Positions 38,251-50,164 of a stretch of DNA of 64,000 nucleotides are shown piece after piece. Both the position numbers and the translations under genes were made by a program. Origin of the DNA: Epiperipatus broadwayi (taxonomy: Eukaryota; Onychophora; Udeonychophora; Euonychophora; Peripatidae); assembly GCA_028023455.1 (NCBI GenBank), contig JAQFVV010000143.1, forward strand, positions 3,165,301-3,229,300. The letters run 5' to 3'. The notes beneath the pieces were generated by a model that was not told the origin of the DNA, searched no databases, and was given only the letters and a program-made list of their open reading frames with translations. The first letter of the stretch is position 1. Each line of letters begins with the position of its first letter.

Positions 38251-39270
38251 AAAAAGTTTTTTTAGTTAGAATGACCATACTTATTTTTATGCTAGTGATA
38301 GGGCCTGGTTAAGTATTCTTTTTTAGATGACTAATTGCTAATATTTAGTTCAGTTTTATTTTTTTTTACAAAAAAGGAATTTATTTTAGTAAGAAATATA
38401 CTTATTTATTGAAGGATGGTGATTCCAGGATGGACTATTAGTCTTTATATTTTGTACTCTAGAGTAAATGACATTGTAATATATATGTATGTTGCTTGAA
38501 AGACATTACTGTATAATCATGAGCATGAATGTGTCATGCCATTGACCTAGGTTTTGAACTTAGGTTGGATACAACTTTTTAGGGTTGAAAACAGTCTCAG
38601 GGTTTTTTTGTTAAGTAGATGGTTAATAGCCAATTTATCATGCCATTGGCCAATAGGTATATAGATTTATTAAAATCAAAAATGGGAAATCCTAAAACTA
38701 TTCAATAATTATTTACCTACTTGTTTAATAATATCTTCAGCTACACCTTTATTCTAAGATTATTAGAGAAGCCTTTGTCTTTAATTGGGTAGTTTTCCTT
38801 TATATATTGCTTGGCATAGAAACAGTTCTTTCCAAAAGAAAGATGTGAATGATGTAACAAGCTCAGAAGACAGAATTTATCATATAAATAATAAATAATT
38901 TAAATTTTCAAAATAATAAGTTAGTTGGATGGACAATAAAATATATTAGTATAATATGTAGTCATAATAATATACATTAATTTAAGCATATATAAATATA
39001 AAAATCTCTTGCATATGTAGTCAGTTATTATGTAGAGCTTTTGAAATGATACTTGCAAGTGGTATTTAGTAGATGCATGGAGTAAGAGATCTGAAGATTA
39101 ATTTGTAACAAAACTACCTATGTAAGAGACTAGGGAGTGGAGTTAATGATATTCACTGATGATTGCTGAATTAGCCAACCAACCATTTAGTGCTAGAATT
39201 GAATTTAACATGATACAATTGTTGCCTCTATCATCTTTAAGTTGAGTATGGCTTTATTATTAACAGAAAT

Positions 39271-39292
39271 CCCCCCCCCCCAAAAAAAAAAA
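39271..39292 (+). repeat. C11A11 composite homopolymer tract
   Basis: Eleven C directly followed by eleven A. A similar C9A13 tract lies at 42261-42282, and a mirrored A7G15 at 60084-60105. Isolated C12 (24674-24685) and G12 (23249-23260) tracts also occur. Tract lengths in an assembly are unreliable. Confidence 0.8.
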
Positions 39293-39710
39293 TAGGATTA
39301 TAAATCTTTATCAATCTTCTCTTTATTATATTATTTTGGGATGTTAATTTATTTATTTTCACCAGTTTTCTTTGAGACCACTGTTTGTTGATAAATATAT
39401 TAATCTGGTAGAAATGATATCTAACTTCATTAGTCTCATATATATAAACATATATTTGTTTATATGTCAGTTTTAGTATATGAGAAAAGAAAACACTAGT
39501 AATTACACAGTTATGCTTTCTCACATTCTGATAGTGATGCTCATGAACAAACATCTTTATATATATATATATGTCTTGAAAACATTTGGTGATGGGATCT
39601 TAGTTTAAGATCTTTGGTGTTACAATTATTGTCTGCTATAATTCTTAAAACCATCAAAACATCTCGTGATCACCATTACATATGGTTACACATGCTGTTA
39701 ATAAGAGCAC

Positions 39711-39837
39711 CAAATTGTCCATACAGTAGTGTCACCAAGTGCAAGCCTTCATAATCAATGGATGTTATGCATAAATCTTCCTGCATCCATTAATTACAAT
39801 GGCTTGCACTTGGTGGCACTACTGTATGGAGAGTTTG
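39711..39837. repeat. 127-bp foldback of the CCATACAGTAG family
   Basis: The 37-base arms pair with about three mismatches. The left arm includes CCATACAGTAGTGTCACCAA (39719-39738); the right arm ends with ACTGTATGGAGAGTTTG. The interior CCTGCATCCATTAATTAC matches part of the ribozyme repeat at about 5357-5380, but the ribozyme itself is missing. This is a deletion derivative. No clear target duplication. Confidence 0.85.
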
Positions 39838-40494
39838 ATGCTATAATTCTTCCTTTAATGCAAATCATTGACTACTAGCTGTTTTTCTCAAACTGTTTTC
39901 ACAAGTCTTTGGCAACTCATATGTGGCTGCCTGTTCACTTTGATGATTTATGTATTTTACCGACTAGCTAACAACTTATGTGTCATTACATTGTTTAATT
40001 TTTTAAATTTAATTTTGAGCAAACCAAGATAGTGAATAATCTTTATAATGGGCATTGATTATAGTGGAATCAAATTTTGAGATGTAAAAAGTCCATATAT
40101 TTAAAATGTAATTATTTTTTATATCTACATTTTTTTAATGTTATTAAAATCTTAATTATCATTACATTAATATCTTGGTAATTTGGTATAATTTAATATA
40201 AATTATCATATTTCTATTCTTTTAAATCTGAGTGTCATGTAGGATTGTTCTACAAATGCTGATCATAAAGTTTCCAGTTTTCTCTCAATTCTTTAAACTT
40301 TAATAATCTAAATGCAGACAATCTATTTAGTTGATAAATTTTCTGTCTGCTAATGTCTTTCATCTTAAAAATATGCTCTGCCATTTTCTTTTACAATTAT
40401 AAATTTTATCTTGACCATCTATCTATTGTCTGACTAAAGTAATGATCACTGGATTTTGATTAATAATCATGAATTAGAAGTTAGCAACCACAAA

Positions 40495-40935
40495 AACTAT
40501 GATCAAATTATTATTAATACATGGAAACATAATGAATGAAATTAATTATAGAATGAACTTTGGTGGAGTGATTTTGATAGAAATGATTTATTATTAGAAG
40601 GAAATATATCTAAGCATAAAAAGAAAAGTTTTTAATATATGTGCTGGATCTGAGACTTGAACACATAATAGAAGAGCAATTCTGAGAGTTCAGATTACTC
40701 AGTAAAATATGGAGAAATATATATTAGGAATAAAAAAAAAAAGAGATTGAAAACAAAATTTATGGATGAAGCTAGACTGGACATATTACTAAAACAGAGG
40801 ATAATAAATGAACAGATATATGTGAAATGGAAAGATGAAATAAGTAAGTTTATTGATATAGAGATGGTTTTGAACCAAAGAAAGTGAATTAAATTTGGAG
40901 AGACCATCCTGAAGTAGATCTATAATAGTTGAAAA
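40495..40935 (+). pseudogene. RTE-like LINE 3' end, second more decayed copy
   Basis: Nucleotide-level similarity to 13995-14540 is clear: TACATGGAAACATAATGAAT, GGATCTGAGACTTGAACACA, AGAAGAGCAAT and GGAGAGACCATCCTG recur in the same order. Deletions and stops are numerous and nothing is translatable. It sits just upstream of the terminal SLC35C2-like exon. Confidence 0.75.
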
Positions 40936-41252
40936 TAATGAGACTGATTTATTGTCTATCATTAATTTCATTCTTATATATATATATATTTGTGTTTCAT
41001 TTGTGTTATTTAATTATTTTTGAGACAATTCTGTTTTTGTTTTACTTTATGCACACACACACTTATAATTTTACATTAACATATATATGGCAGTTAAATA
41101 TATTTAATTGCATATTAAAGATAGGTTATACCAATTTATACCCATAAATTCATTTTTAAAAGTATTATTTAATATATCTTAAATACTTTTAAAAATTTTA
41201 TTATCATCATTTAACTAATGCTGCTTAAACTTTTTTTTTCTTAATTTTATAG

Positions 41253-41356
41253 ATATCAAAGCTTATGAAGGATGTGATAATAATACAGGGTTGCCTCTTT
41301 TACCTGGCAATGAAATTACTTCAGATGATGACGATGTTCTTTATGAAAAAAAGTAA
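41253..41356 (+). CDS. SLC35C2: SLC35C2-like transporter, terminal coding exon
   Basis: After the acceptor TTAATTTTATAG the frame completes a histidine codon begun at 15530. It encodes IKAYEGCDNNTGLPLLPGNE, then an acidic stretch (TSDDDD) and VLYEKK before TAA at 41354-41356: 34 codons in all. This is the cytosolic C-terminal tail that follows the last membrane helix in SLC35C2; such tails vary but are often acidic. The YEKK ending has lysines at the last two positions, not the -3/-4 positions of a classical ER-retrieval signal. An ATTAAA at 41441-41446 could serve polyadenylation. The tail itself is not conserved enough to identify the gene; the call depends on phase, strand and splice signals. 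Confidence 0.75.
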
Positions 41357-41359
41357 ATG

Positions 41360-43555
41360 GTGAACTAAAGTATTGTATGTATGTATTATATGTACATATA
41401 AGTACCCAAGTCATTAATTGGTAACAAATGGACCAATTATATTAAAGTTACTATTTTTAAGTATATATCAGTTGACATTTTTTCTGGCTAAATTTTTTTC
41501 TTAGGTATGTAACATTTGAAGATTTACAGAGTACTATCTTTTTCTTAGAAGTAAGACTTATAGCCAATAGGTAAAGTTAAATCATGGGTTTAACATTTGC
41601 GGAAGTATGATACCCCTTTTACCTGAAATGTTCACATTGTAATCAGCTTAGTTTTATGATCAGCTCATCGACAATCATATGACCAATTCCGATAAGACTA
41701 AGACCTTTACTCTCCAGCTAAGTATAGCTAAATATATATCAACCAATAATTGAATAACTATAAGGATTACAACCCAAAGATTGTAGATTCTTCCTCCCAC
41801 TAAAGCAAATATAATCTTCAATTTCAAGAAAACATAATTTTTGAAAGTGAAAATGATAAGTTATATAATGTTGAATATTTTTGCATCAACATGGATATAT
41901 AAAAAAGATACTTTTAACCATATCTTAATAATAAAAATTTAATTAAATATGATGTTAAGTATAATGATCAAATGATGAATTTGAGAGCTAAAGATTTATG
42001 ACTCAATTCACAGAAGAGTAAAATAAAAAGAAAATAATCATAAAATCTGTTTGGTCAATTGAGTAAAACTGTTGACCTCAACTTGCTCATTAAGCAAGCA
42101 TCACTATTCAAGTTCTTAGTTTCTTAAAGCGGAATGTTTAGGGATTGACATGAGAATAAATAGTTATATATCTAAAAGTAATATGCATCATAAAATAAAA
42201 AAATAATTGTATGTTGTGCTAACATCTAATATCTTTAAAGAAAAATAGTCTATTATCACTCCCCCCCCCAAAAAAAAAAAAAGCACTTTACATAAATTAT
42301 ATACTACAATTATTTAAAACCATCAACATTTTTACTGAGAAGAATGAAGAGTAGCTAATATATATTTATTTTAACACTACTAATTCAAAATTTTAACTTG
42401 CAACACCTAAGTACTTGAAATGTCCAGATTTCATTACTGACTTATATTTTATATATAAGAAACCATTAGTGGAGTGCTTGACACAGCATATCTTTGCCTA
42501 ACTTTTAATTAGATATATATTTATAATTTCTGATTTTTTAATAATGGTCTAAATGCTAATTGATAAATTGTGCTCAGTACTTCTGTTTTTTTTTTTTTTT
42601 TTTTAAAAAAAGTCATTTTCTTAATAAATGATAGGTATTTTTATTGATTAAACTTGGAGAATGGTTTATGATTTTGATGAAATTTTTAAATTACTGTTTA
42701 TAGTTTTCAAATCCAAGTCTTCTGGATTACTGACGTAAACATAATTTCCAATTTTAGCAGATATATTTTCATCTGTAGAAGTGAAAGAATTTATTGAAAT
42801 ATGTATCCGTTGATAAGTAACCTAAAAGCAATATATGAAGATCCTGCTATCAATGAGCACCAAATTGTTGACTCTGGTCTAAATTATATATTTAGTCTAC
42901 ACTGATAATTATTGATAATTGCTTTTTTAAAAATGCCCTTTTTTAAATAATAATTGTTATTTATTTATATACATATTCTTGAAAATAATTTCTCAAAAGA
43001 TGAACCTAATTTTAATGAATGCCAAAAAAAGTCACTACAAACCATTTCATACAAAATAACAGTATTTTGATCTAGTAAACTGTATCTATACAAAAAAAAG
43101 TTGATATATCCAAAAAAAAAAAAAAAGATTCTTAGAATTAAATTGAAATGTACAAAAATAAATATAATTATACAAAAAATATCTTATTCATACAAAAAAA
43201 AAATTATTCTTAAAATGTAGAAATGTAAAAAAAAGAAATTTTTACAAACCAAATATTATTGTCCATATTTTGGTCAGCAGCAATGTGATTTTTAAATTCT
43301 TCAATCTTAATCCACTTATATTACATGTTGTCTCTAATTATATGTATTTGACATTATCACTTCTATTATAATTTGTTCTTCTTTCCAAAATAGTGATAAA
43401 TAAGTACCTCAAGTTAGAAAAACAAAGACTTGTTGGTTGACAGAAGATATAGAATGATCATTATGTTAGCAAATGGTGCACAAGAAAATTTTCTCAGTAC
43501 AAACAACTATTTGCAATTAACTCTAAGATGTTAAGGTATACTTACATATAAAAAC
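41360..43555. other. 3' flank, AT-rich
   Basis: The probable 3' untranslated region of the SLC35C2-like gene, followed by AT-rich sequence. A C9A13 composite tract lies at 42261-42282. No gene was recognised. Confidence 0.4.
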
Positions 43556-43559
43556 CTTA

Positions 43560-43880
43560 AAACAGGCAAAACTCACTATATGTATTGCCACACACAGCAA
43601 ACTAGAGTAATCAATGGATGCCAGAAGGCTTGTGCATAAAATCCCCATCTAATGCCTACTCATCCAATATCCCCAGACTAGTTTCTGGCTTGTGGCTTCG
43701 TCAGTGAGAAGCCTTGGATCTGAGAGCACAGCACCTAGATTTTAGGATCTAATGCAACCCTCCAGCAGCCACCTTTTATCTCCACTAACTACAAAACTAG
43801 GAGTCTTAAACTGAAATACCTTAATGTTTTCAATCCAAGTCCATTAGCTTATATAGTCATATGGGTCTGAACCCATTTCA
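43560..43880 (-). repeat. Dispersed repeat carrying a hammerhead ribozyme, copy 2
   Basis: Positions 43560-43760 are the inverted homologue of 5219-5417, with the tail ending near 43565 (GCAAAACTCACTATATGTAT). Positions 43761-43868 match 32109-32220 in the + orientation. The locus therefore joins an inverted ribozyme repeat to a direct block, consistent with a foldback or rearranged terminal-repeat structure. Confidence 0.7.
43662..43719 (-). ncRNA. Type I hammerhead ribozyme, copy 2
   Basis: On the minus strand, distal stem I AUCCAA/UUGGAU (43714-43719 with 43662-43667) and proximal stem I UUCUCA/UGGGGA surround CUGACGA (43698-43704), a stem II region, GAAA (43682-43685) and a minimal C(UA)G stem III ending in the cleavage triplet GUC. 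Compared with copy 1, one stem I pair has changed from C-G to U-G, which keeps pairing, and the stem III G is intact. Stem II (AGCCACAAGCCA) no longer closes well; a change of two bases from a four-pair stem would explain this. Activity is uncertain. Confidence 0.7.
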
Positions 43881-44899
43881 GTCATGTGATGTTTATTGCT
43901 ATAAAAACCTAATAATGAATTTTTATTGTACAAACTAATCTTTTCATATTACAGAACATTCTCATTCCATATACATTACTCAGAAATGGGCATTGATAAA
44001 TGAAAAGTAAAATTGTATCTGGAAATTTATTAAAAATGATTCGTTATGAATCTACCTGTGAAATAATTTTGTGTAACATATTTGGAACGAGAGGAGAGTG
44101 TTCTGTGATATGATTATAATCCTAAACATTACATATTCAAGTACTAGTAAAAAATTATGTACATGCTGTTGCAATTAATAATCAAATCAATCTTGCAGCA
44201 GCAATTTAAAATTTTTTGTATGAGTATGCCCCTTGTATAAATTCATCATTTTTTGTATGACCCAGCCTCCAGACAAGTACTGGAGACCATGCATCGCGGT
44301 TCAAGTATATATAGGGATAGTACATCAAGTTCCTTGTTCAAAACTAATCTAGTCCTGATGTCAAGTCGGTAGTTATTTTTTTATAGATCCTAATTACAAG
44401 AACATTTCTCAAAATGTAATTTATTAACATTTAGTACAGTTTTTAATATTCAAATTTGCCATATATAAATTTAAGTAAATTGATTTCTTGCATTATGAAA
44501 TGGATTTTTGAAAAAGAATATTAATTACAGTAGTACAGATTTAATTTAAATATTGAGTACAATTAACCAAGTGTACATTTTTTATATATATTTAAAACCA
44601 GTAATTTGAATTACTACATTTTATGTTTACACATATATATCATCATTGGCATCTTCTCACAATGGAAAATATTACTGTTTTTCCAGAAACAAGACAGAGA
44701 GAAAAGGGAATAAAGAAAGAACAAAAAATTCTATGATTTTAAAAACCAACCGCGAAATACAAACAAATTTACATAACACACTAACCTTTGATTTGTTCTT
44801 TTTGACCTCTTGTCATGTTGTCTTTTGATCTTTTTTTGTAACAAGCTTTTTTTTTTTTGACTAAAAAGCTTCAATATTTGGCCTAATTATTACCTCCAA

Positions 44900-45800
44900 T
44901 ATTATCCTTCCAATTGTAGTAATTAATATTACATCAATTTTAAATGACTGACGGATAATTTTAATAATATAAGTCAAATCTAGCTCTTCTATTAAAACCA
45001 TGCTTAAGTTTATCATAAAATACATTTTTAGAAAGTCTATTATTCATCCATTTCACATACTCAATGAATAAATATATCCTTATAACAGCTGTCAATGTCA
45101 TCAATCCAGTAAGCTGAAGAACATATTGATAGGTCTTATATTTTAGAATATTTCTAAAATATACCATAAGATTAACCAATATGTTCTTAGATACTAGAAA
45201 TTTTCATTTAAGGATATTCTATAATATTTTTAAAATATGCCATAAGATTATTCAGTATAATCTTCAGCTTATCTGTATTGATAATACTGACTGCTGTTAT
45301 AAGGGTGCATTTTTATTCATTGCATATGTGAAATTTATGTTACATCAATAGAGGTCTGTACCTCACGTCCGTACAATAAATACATATAGTGGAATAACAA
45401 AATATCCATCCATATTGTTTAGTGGAAGTTGTAATGAAATATTCTATTATTTAATTTGTTAAATACAGCAGTAGCATATTGAAAGGCAGTGCACTTCAAT
45501 ATTCAAGTCTGTCTTCATACTAAAAGGCTATCAAAATAATTAATTGATGCTTTTCTTTCGTTACTTGCTGATATAGTATGAGATTTTTAATAAATTATTA
45601 TAAACCAAAATTTTTATTGATTCATTCAGAATCTGTGGAACATCCTTTGAATCGGCAAGAGTAGTATAATCATCAACATAACCTAAGAGCCATGAAAATG
45701 AAATTCTTGTTTTTTTCTTTTAATTGTATATGGAAAACAAAGTTGGAATTAATATAAATTCCCATTTAAGATCAGTTTTCAAATCCCTTAGATTTTTTTC
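44900..45800 (-). pseudogene. CR1/Jockey-like LINE, 3' half, inverted copy
   Basis: On the minus strand, SWLLGYVDDYTTLADSKD (about 45700-45645) is the RT catalytic loop (YxDD followed by TTL). Some 600 bases on come a KYKTYQYVLQLTGLM segment and then YVKWMNNRLSKNVFYDKLKHG (about 45060-45000). The latter matches RMxxxRLPKQVFYxEL in the copy at 37915. The spacing between the two parts is close to that in the 37-kb copy. Stops and frameshifts inactivate it. The window's C-depleted tract begins about 180 bases beyond its 5' side. Confidence 0.75.
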
Positions 45801-45981
45801 TTCACCATTATAATACTTCCTCACATACCAACATATAGCAGCCAAACATTATGAATAAATTTGCATGGACAATTTTTATATGTATGAAGTAAATAATACA
45901 CAACTCATATTATCCAGTAAAAGGGTTAATACATACATTAAAACAATTACTGAACTTGATAAAAAGATATTTTTTATCACT

Positions 45982-47042
45982 TTTTAATGATATTGATTAG
46001 AGTAATTAATATTTGTATGTGAGCTTGTTATAGGGTTGTGGTAAAAAATGATTTTTTTTTTTTTTTTGTATGTTATTAGGGGGGAGTAGTGTTTATATTT
46101 TTGTTTTTTAAATTTTATCTTGTGGTGGTGGGGTGTTTGTTTATTATTTATGGTAGGTTGTATGGGAGTGTTATATGTTAGATTGGGGGTTTGGTTTTTG
46201 GGCATAGTTTTTTTTTTAAAATTGATTTATTCCTATATTAGTTGATTTTTTGTATTTTTTTGTTTTTTTTTTTTATTACTTTTTTTATGGTATATATAAA
46301 TGTGTTGGGTGTTTGTAGTTTAAAAGGTTTGAGTATTAAGTATTATTATATATGATAATTATTTTTATATGACGAAAAATAGATAAGTTTATTTGATGTT
46401 TGGAATTGTTGTTTATATGAAATTTATTGTATAAAAGTTGTTAGTTTTTTTTTTAAAGATATTTTTAAATATGGTGTAGATAATTTTTTTTTTATTTTGA
46501 GGTAGTGTTTAATTTAGTATATTAGGGTCAAGTTCATATTTGAAAAGTTGGAGTTAAATTTTAGGAATTTATAGTGTTTGTTTTGAAGGTTGGTTATATA
46601 TTAATATATTTTTTAAATATAATGAATTAGGAATATTTTATAGTTTATTTACGAAATAAAGTTAGTTATTATGAGATTGTTTTTAAAAGTTTACGTATGG
46701 AATGAATGAAAGTATAAAAAATAAATTGTTTACCTAGGATTTTGTTATTCTTTGTTCTAATTAATTGGAGGTTTGAACTGGGAGATGTGTTTTATAAGGA
46801 GGTTGTTCATTTTTTTAAAGTTGGAGTATAAATAGGATGAGTATGTATTTGGAAATTATTGAACTGGTTGGGAAATTTTAGATGGTATTTTAAGTATTTA
46901 GGAGGAGATGTTCTGGTGGCGGGCGTGATATATGAAGGGTTTTACTATGACATGAGTTAAATATTAATTTTATGATCATTTGAAAAGTAAGGTATTTTGA
47001 ATTAAATTGATTTTGAGAAAATTGAAAAAAATTGACAATTTG
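45982..47042. other. Cytosine-depleted, G/T-rich strand tract
   Basis: By hand count, positions 46021-46980 contain 24 C and 204 G on the + strand (2.5% against 21%), whereas flanking sequence has similar amounts of each. The edges are sharp: C is common again before 45960 and after 47060. About five of the 24 remaining C are in CpG. G runs (G6 at 46079-46084, several G3-G5 to 46202) could form quadruplexes. No gene was recognised on either strand; the 73-codon minus-strand frame at 45984-46205 is lysine, asparagine and proline-rich purely because of the composition. Confidence 0.85.
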
Positions 47043-49624
47043 CTTATTCTTAACATTTTTTTTTTTTAGATTTTGTTGATATTTATATGGGTTGGATCTT
47101 ATCTGAGGATCAATCTCCCCCAGAGTTATGTTTAGAGTTGTGTGGGGTGACTCAATCAGGTTACAATCTTATGTTTAAATTATATTATCTCATTAAAAAT
47201 TATATTATTCATTGGATGATATGTGTGTTTAAGAAAATTATTTACATTAGAAAATACATTTAATTTTTCAAAATATTTTATAGTTTTATTTACTACAATT
47301 ATAATTTAAAATATCCCTTTTTTTAAAAAATAAAAAAAAAAATTGCAAATAATATTATAATAAATTAATTCTCAAAAAAAATAAAATTTTATTTTATTTA
47401 ATAATTGAATATTTATATTGATCGATTAAAGCTGTTTTGTTATTTAAAAGTTTTTTAAATTTTATTTTTATTTGTTATATATATTTATTAGGTATAAAAT
47501 ATACATAAGGATATATAATTGTTTTTATCTTCTGCTATCTCCAATATTTTTATTTATTTATCCATGAGTATATTTTTAAAGCAGTAGTATCATTGATAAT
47601 CCAACAATTCTAATAGCCAATCAGATTTTTTTAAACTTTTTTTTTTTAAACAATGATATCAGAAACAAAATCTGAATTAAATTGTAACTAAGTTGTTCAT
47701 TGGATGGACAATTTTTTCTTTCATTTTTTTTTCTAACATAGCCAATCATTTAAATATTTTGTCATCTTTTGTTACATGTCTGATTGATTGAAAAATTAAA
47801 TGCAGTAAGGGCTGTAACAGCGAAGGCATCTTCTGCAAACAAATTTTACAATGAATACAGACCTGTTATGCCTTCTCACATCCAAAATAAATATCTAACC
47901 TTGTGATCCTATCAAATAAACCCTGTGATCTCGTCCAATGATATCTTACATGATAAATTTACACATTCATGATTTTCGTCATTTGTTTGAATAAGTTCTT
48001 GTCAAGGGTTTTTTACTTCGGTGCTCTCAATTGTGTTTTTCAAATGTTTTTATTTCATAGTGCTATCAATTGCATTTTTTTTGGATTTCCTACTATACTA
48101 TTTTTGATTCTAAGTAAGTGAAGACATATACTTTTTATTTTGATTTACTTTTTCTGATTAACATGTTCTTTTTATTTTGATTTCCTTTTCCATTTTCTGA
48201 TTAATACTATTTTTTTTTTAAAACAGTATACAAAATGATGAACATTTGGAGTTTACCCACTGAGATCAATGTAACTTTTAAGAGAAAGGAATCATGCCAA
48301 TCTGAAAAAGTGTATTTGAATGAACATTCTATGACCCTTTACAGCCACACTTCGGACAAGCAATGGTGTTGTAACATTCGAGGATGTAATAATAAGCCTT
48401 CATAAGAGAATGTTTTCAGTATTGCCAAAATTGTACTTTTTCAGATTTAGTCTGGTGCGATTAGTGTTATATATTAGAACTGCTAAACCTTTTCACATAT
48501 GTATTCAATCTGTCAATAACTTAATAAATCTTACGAAAATGTTGTGTACATGTCCATTTTGATGAATTTAAGTTTATCAGAAGCTCCAGTGACGTGTTAT
48601 TTGGTTAGATCACAAGATTAGAAAGTTATCTGTGGATTGATATGGATTGTGAAAAGGTGTAGCAGATCTAATACATAAGTACCAAATGAAGTCATCTTTG
48701 CCATGTTTGCAGGTTAACTGTTTATTTCTATCTTTAGGAGTGAAAATATACTATACCTAATATTTTTTAATTATTTTGCTGCATGCATATAAAATTTTAC
48801 CATAAATCTGAATAATTAAGCTTAGAAGACTGAATGACATTGCAAAAAAAAAAAATCTAATGAAAAGGCTATAAAATCTCGGTGAAAGTCAATGCTGTGA
48901 AGAATATTATTGGTTGACTTTAGATAGGCATAAATAAAACATTTCAGGATCTTTATGAAAGGCAGAATTAAAAGCTGATTAATATTATCAAAAAATATTT
49001 CCAAGCAAGAAAGTAAAAGTAATTTTTATTAGCATAAGTTTATTTATGCTTTTAAAAGAACAACTTAAACTTTTGTTATCAGGCACAAAAACACAGAACA
49101 TAGAATTAATTTTTTTTAACTAAATTATAGAGAAGGAATAAAGTGTTTTATTAATACTTTTAAAAGTTCAATTTTAATTGTCACTATGAAGCAGAAAACA
49201 GAGTTAAAAAAAGTGATTTTTATTAGCATTTAATTTTCACTGGGAAGCATAAAACAAGGTTGCATCAAGAAAAGAATTATTTCCAATCAAGAAAAGATAT
49301 ATGGCTAAATCAATAATTTGAGAATTTTTATTCAAGTAAGTTTATTTTCATTTTTGTATTTAAAAATTTTTTAATTTTCACTAAAATCTTACTGTACTGT
49401 ATATATACATATCATTTAATTACATATATATAAATATTTGCATCTATATTTTTGAATTTATATTTTTTCTCCTAAATGGTTATTTTGGGTGGTAACTTTG
49501 GTCTAGGGTTCTAGGCTGTAAGCTTGGAATGAATTATCTTTTAAATGCATGTATTTCAATGCAAGTTACATTGAATGGTAATATAATGAATGTCTGGAAC
49601 TAATTAACATTCATTATAACAGAG
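47043..49624. other. AT-rich spacer with one exon-like patch
   Basis: At 47070 a TTTTTTTTTTAG is followed by a less AT-rich open stretch of about 60 codons (containing MGWILSEDQSPPEL) that ends at a TAA near 47262. It has no recognised similarity. It could be an exon or the true edge of the tract before it. The rest (47270-49620) holds AT-rich sequence with imperfect duplications around 49000-49300. Confidence 0.35.
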
Positions 49625-49638
49625 TGTACTGTATAGTA

Positions 49639-50164
49639 TAAACAGTGAGGATTGCCAATTCATCAAGAAGCTTTATAATAAATGCTTAGCCAGAGAAAGC
49701 ATTTCAAATATCTCTGTCAGGAACCCCTCCCCAAATCCCTGACCATGGTTTCGTGCTTTGGCACTCCTCAGAGAGGTGCCAGGGTAGTTCAGACACTAGA
49801 TCTAAAAATACCAACCCAAAGCCAGCATTTATCTAAAAGTTATCTATTGAGTGGAAAATTGAAATTTTCAGACACCTACATGTCTTCAAACCCAGCTATC
49901 CAACTCAAATAGCTATATGGGGCTGATAGATCTTCAGCCATACCATATACTAGTGGTCTTAGCAATATAACATTGCATAAGACTTAAGGCAGAGACTATA
50001 AATAGTCAAAATAAGAGTCATAGATCACATGACCCTATTTTCTTAAGCTTGTAAGTTATAAACAGTGAGGTTTGCCAATTCCTCAACAAGCTTTATAATA
50101 AATGCTTAGCCAGAGAAAGCTTTTAAAATATCTCTGTCAGGAACCCTTCCCCAAATCCCTGACC
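49639..50164 (-). mobile_element. Retrozyme-like element: about 1.25 tandem 420-nt units with hammerhead
   Basis: Direct repeats of 106 bases (49639-49744 and 50059-50164) are about 95% identical by eye and set a 420-nt period. The element is flanked by TGTACTGTATAGTA at 49625-49638 and 50165-50178, a 14-bp (perhaps 15-bp) target duplication. On the minus strand it starts with GGTCAGGG, so its 5' end lies four bases before the predicted self-cleavage position. It runs through one full unit with a hammerhead, then a truncated second unit. This is what reverse transcription of a circular or multimeric self-cleaved RNA would give. Metazoan retrozymes mobilised by Penelope-like elements have this plan. 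There is no significant coding capacity. Confidence 0.85.
49728..49785 (-). ncRNA. Type I hammerhead ribozyme of the retrozyme-like element
   Basis: On the minus strand the core is CUGAGGA (49765-49771), a perfect four-pair stem II GUGC/GCAC with loop CAAA (49753-49764), GAAA (49749-49752) and a compact self-complementary stem III CCAUGG (49743-49748). Then U (49742) and C (49741) are followed by the predicted cleavage site. Stem I pairs CUCU with AGGG (one G-U) next to the core, has an internal loop, and continues with UCCC/GGGG-type pairing. Every core nucleotide required for catalysis is present. Very short palindromic stem III is typical of Penelope-like and retrozyme hammerheads, which may act as dimers. 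Activity is predicted, not shown. Confidence 0.88.

Larger units (their letters stand above)
15531..41252 (+). other. 25.7-kb intron of the SLC35C2-like gene
   Basis: The donor is GTAAGT at 15531 and the acceptor TTTTATAG ends at 41252. Both exons fit in phase 1. The intron holds most of the window's transposon debris, listed separately. Tracts not named elsewhere (16524-18240, 28260-30595, 30770-32085, 33986-36540, 38255-39705) show AT-rich sequence without recognisable genes. An unrecognised small exon inside the intron cannot be excluded. Confidence 0.7.

Noticed and set aside
45984-46205. 73-codon minus-strand open frame in the C-depleted tract
   Set aside because: Its lysine, asparagine, threonine and proline content follows directly from the near absence of G on that strand; no domain or splice context.
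46490-46958. Plus-strand frame in which every stop could be undone by T to C
   Set aside because: All stop codons begin with T, so this is true of any frame and is not evidence for deamination of a gene.
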